A DNA stretch of 64,000 nucleotides. Source: Neodontobutis hainanensis. Taxonomy: Eukaryota; Chordata; Actinopteri; Gobiiformes; Odontobutidae. Below are positions 58,584 through 64,000 of this stretch, in pieces. The notes below the pieces were generated by a model that was not told the DNA's origin, did no database searches, and saw only the letters and a program-made list of their open reading frames with translations. The first letter of the stretch is position 1; each line of letters begins with the position of its first letter. Location: assembly GCA_024349245.1 (NCBI GenBank), contig JALDNG010000102.1, positions 363,001 to 427,000 on the forward strand. Reading direction: 5' to 3'. Made by a program: the position numbers and the translations under genes.

Positions 58584-59897
58584 TTGTTGCAGAAGCTCTT
58601 TAACTTGAGTCTTCAATCAGGTAGGTTCCCTCTGTGGAAAAAAACCCTGTTTGGTACCAGTATCCAAAGTAGGGTTGAACCCAGTCAATATAGACCAGTA
58701 ACTCTAACCTCTCATATTATGAAAAAATTTAAAAGGTTGCCACTTAGAATGGTAAGATCACAGAATAAACATGCTCTGGATCCCCTCCAGTGTGCCTACA
58801 ACCAACATATTGGTGTTGAGGATGTTATAATATATCTGTTACACTGGGTCTACTCACACCTGGATGAAGCAGGTGGTTATGTTAGGTTTATGTTCTTTGA
58901 TTTTTCAAGTGCATTTACCACCATCAGACCAGCTGTTCTTAATGAAAAACCTAGAATTCTTGGGATGGACTCATCTTTTATTGCGTGGATCACTGATTAC
59001 CTGACAGGTAGACCACAGTATGTCCGGCTGGGGGACTGTGTCTCTGAGACTGGCATTAGTAGCATAGGGGCTCCCTTTAAGGAACTGTTCTTGCTTCATT
59101 CCGCTTCACGTTATACACTACAGATTAAAATGATAACTCTGAGTCCTGCCATATTCAGAAATACTCTGAGGACCCAGCAATAGAGGCTTGTATTAAAGAT
59201 GGACTGGCAGAAGAATACAGGAGCCACATAGAGAGCTTTTATAGATGGAGCCAAGAAAACTGTCTCATTTTAAACACCTCCAAAACAAACGAGATGGTCA
59301 TTGACTTAAGACGTGATACACCCCCAATTCAATCTGTGGCCATCAGTGGAGTAGACACTGAAATAGTGTCCAGCTATAAATACCTGGGAGTGCATCTGGA
59401 AAACAAGCTGGACTGGTCCATAAATACAGATAGACTTTATAGGAATGGCTATATTTTCTAAGAGAGCTAAGGTCTTTTAATGTAAGCAACAAACTGCTGC
59501 AGATGTTTTATCAGGCGGTAAGAGCTAACTCTGTTTTTTATGCTGCAGTCTGTTGGAAGGGGGCAGTCTCAGAAAAAGAGATCATAGGTGACACTAATAG
59601 AGAGGGTTGGTTCAAATATAGGTGTTAGTTTAGAGACTCAACAGGACGGATGCTATACTGAACAACATAGACCATTCCCTGCATTCTGCTTTTGAACAAC
59701 AGAGAGCAGCCAGGGGACATCTGAAGTCAGAGAGCTACAGGACAACCCCACAAGAACCCCTGTTTCCCGAAATAAGACTGTACAATCAATCTGTATATGG
59801 CCGATAAAGACTTTTGACTAAATCAACTAACTTAAAGAGACCTAACAACCGAATTTCCACTTGGGGATTAATAAAGATATTTTGAATTGGAATTTGT
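58584..59897 (+). mobile_element. 5'-truncated LINE of the L2/CR1 group, decayed
   Basis: The frame from 58584 reads LFNLSLQSGRFPL, YRPVTLTSHIMKKF, HALDPLQCAYNQHIGVEDV, then RFMFFDFSSAFTTIRPAVL (RT motif A) and DYLTGRPQYVRLGDC with SSIGAP. A small frame break follows GAP, then a TAA at 59126-59128. The active-site box reads YSED at 59162-59173 instead of the usual SDD type. Further on are LNTSKTNEMVIDLRR, SSYKYLGVHLENKLDW and a LLQMFYQAV-like stretch. The 3' end, gggattaataaagatattttgaattgg, is typical of L2-like tails. It is truncated at its 5' side (no endonuclease), as is usual for LINE insertions, and is inactive. Confidence 0.88.

Positions 59898-64000
<4,103 letters not shown>

Overview
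The window looks like teleost fish nuclear DNA. It is AT-rich, almost free of coding sequence, crowded with fish-type dispersed repeats and long (TA)n microsatellites, and it carries one spliced vertebrate exon. That exon (47666-47888, + strand) has a polypyrimidine/AG acceptor and a GT donor. It encodes most of a CUB domain that matches, from memory, the first CUB domain of the CSMD family, closest to CSMD3. The rest of the window is best read as the introns on either side of it: at least 47.7 kb upstream and 16.1 kb downstream. No second exon, rRNA gene, functional tRNA gene, CRISPR array or bacterial-type operon was found.

The most striking content is two GC-rich copies, in the same orientation, of one DIRS-like (tyrosine-recombinase) retrotransposon, at 20319-25595 and 48997-54058. 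Each has inverted terminal repeats of about 200 bp, an internal complementary region (ICR) that joins the complements of both termini, and decayed gag, reverse transcriptase, RNase H and tyrosine recombinase regions. Their flanks differ, so they are separate insertions. They share the same lesions: a TAG at the tyrosine of the RT YIDD box, a 29-A tract inside the RT, and a recombinase cut off before its catalytic C-terminus. This points to a non-autonomous family moved in trans. The two copies bracket the CSMD exon as 5-kb direct repeats 28.7 kb apart.

Layout: 1-20 kb is intron with hAT-like traces, a (TG)n tract, a reverse-oriented tRNA-type SINE (about 9.3-9.5 kb) and a (TA)57 tract. 20.3-25.6 kb is DIRS copy 1. 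25.6-47.6 kb is intron with a second (TA)n, small palindromes, an inverted-repeat (foldback) element at 43570-44301 and SINE scraps. 47.67-47.89 kb is the exon. 49.0-54.06 kb is DIRS copy 2. 54-64 kb is intron with a possible helicase-like scrap, a 5'-truncated L2/CR1-group LINE (58.58-59.90 kb), a third (TA)n and a hAT-like scrap.

Only the exon is likely to be functional host coding sequence. The other recognisable coding material is decayed transposon sequence. Family assignments rest on recognising protein motifs and repeat architecture by eye. No database search was possible.
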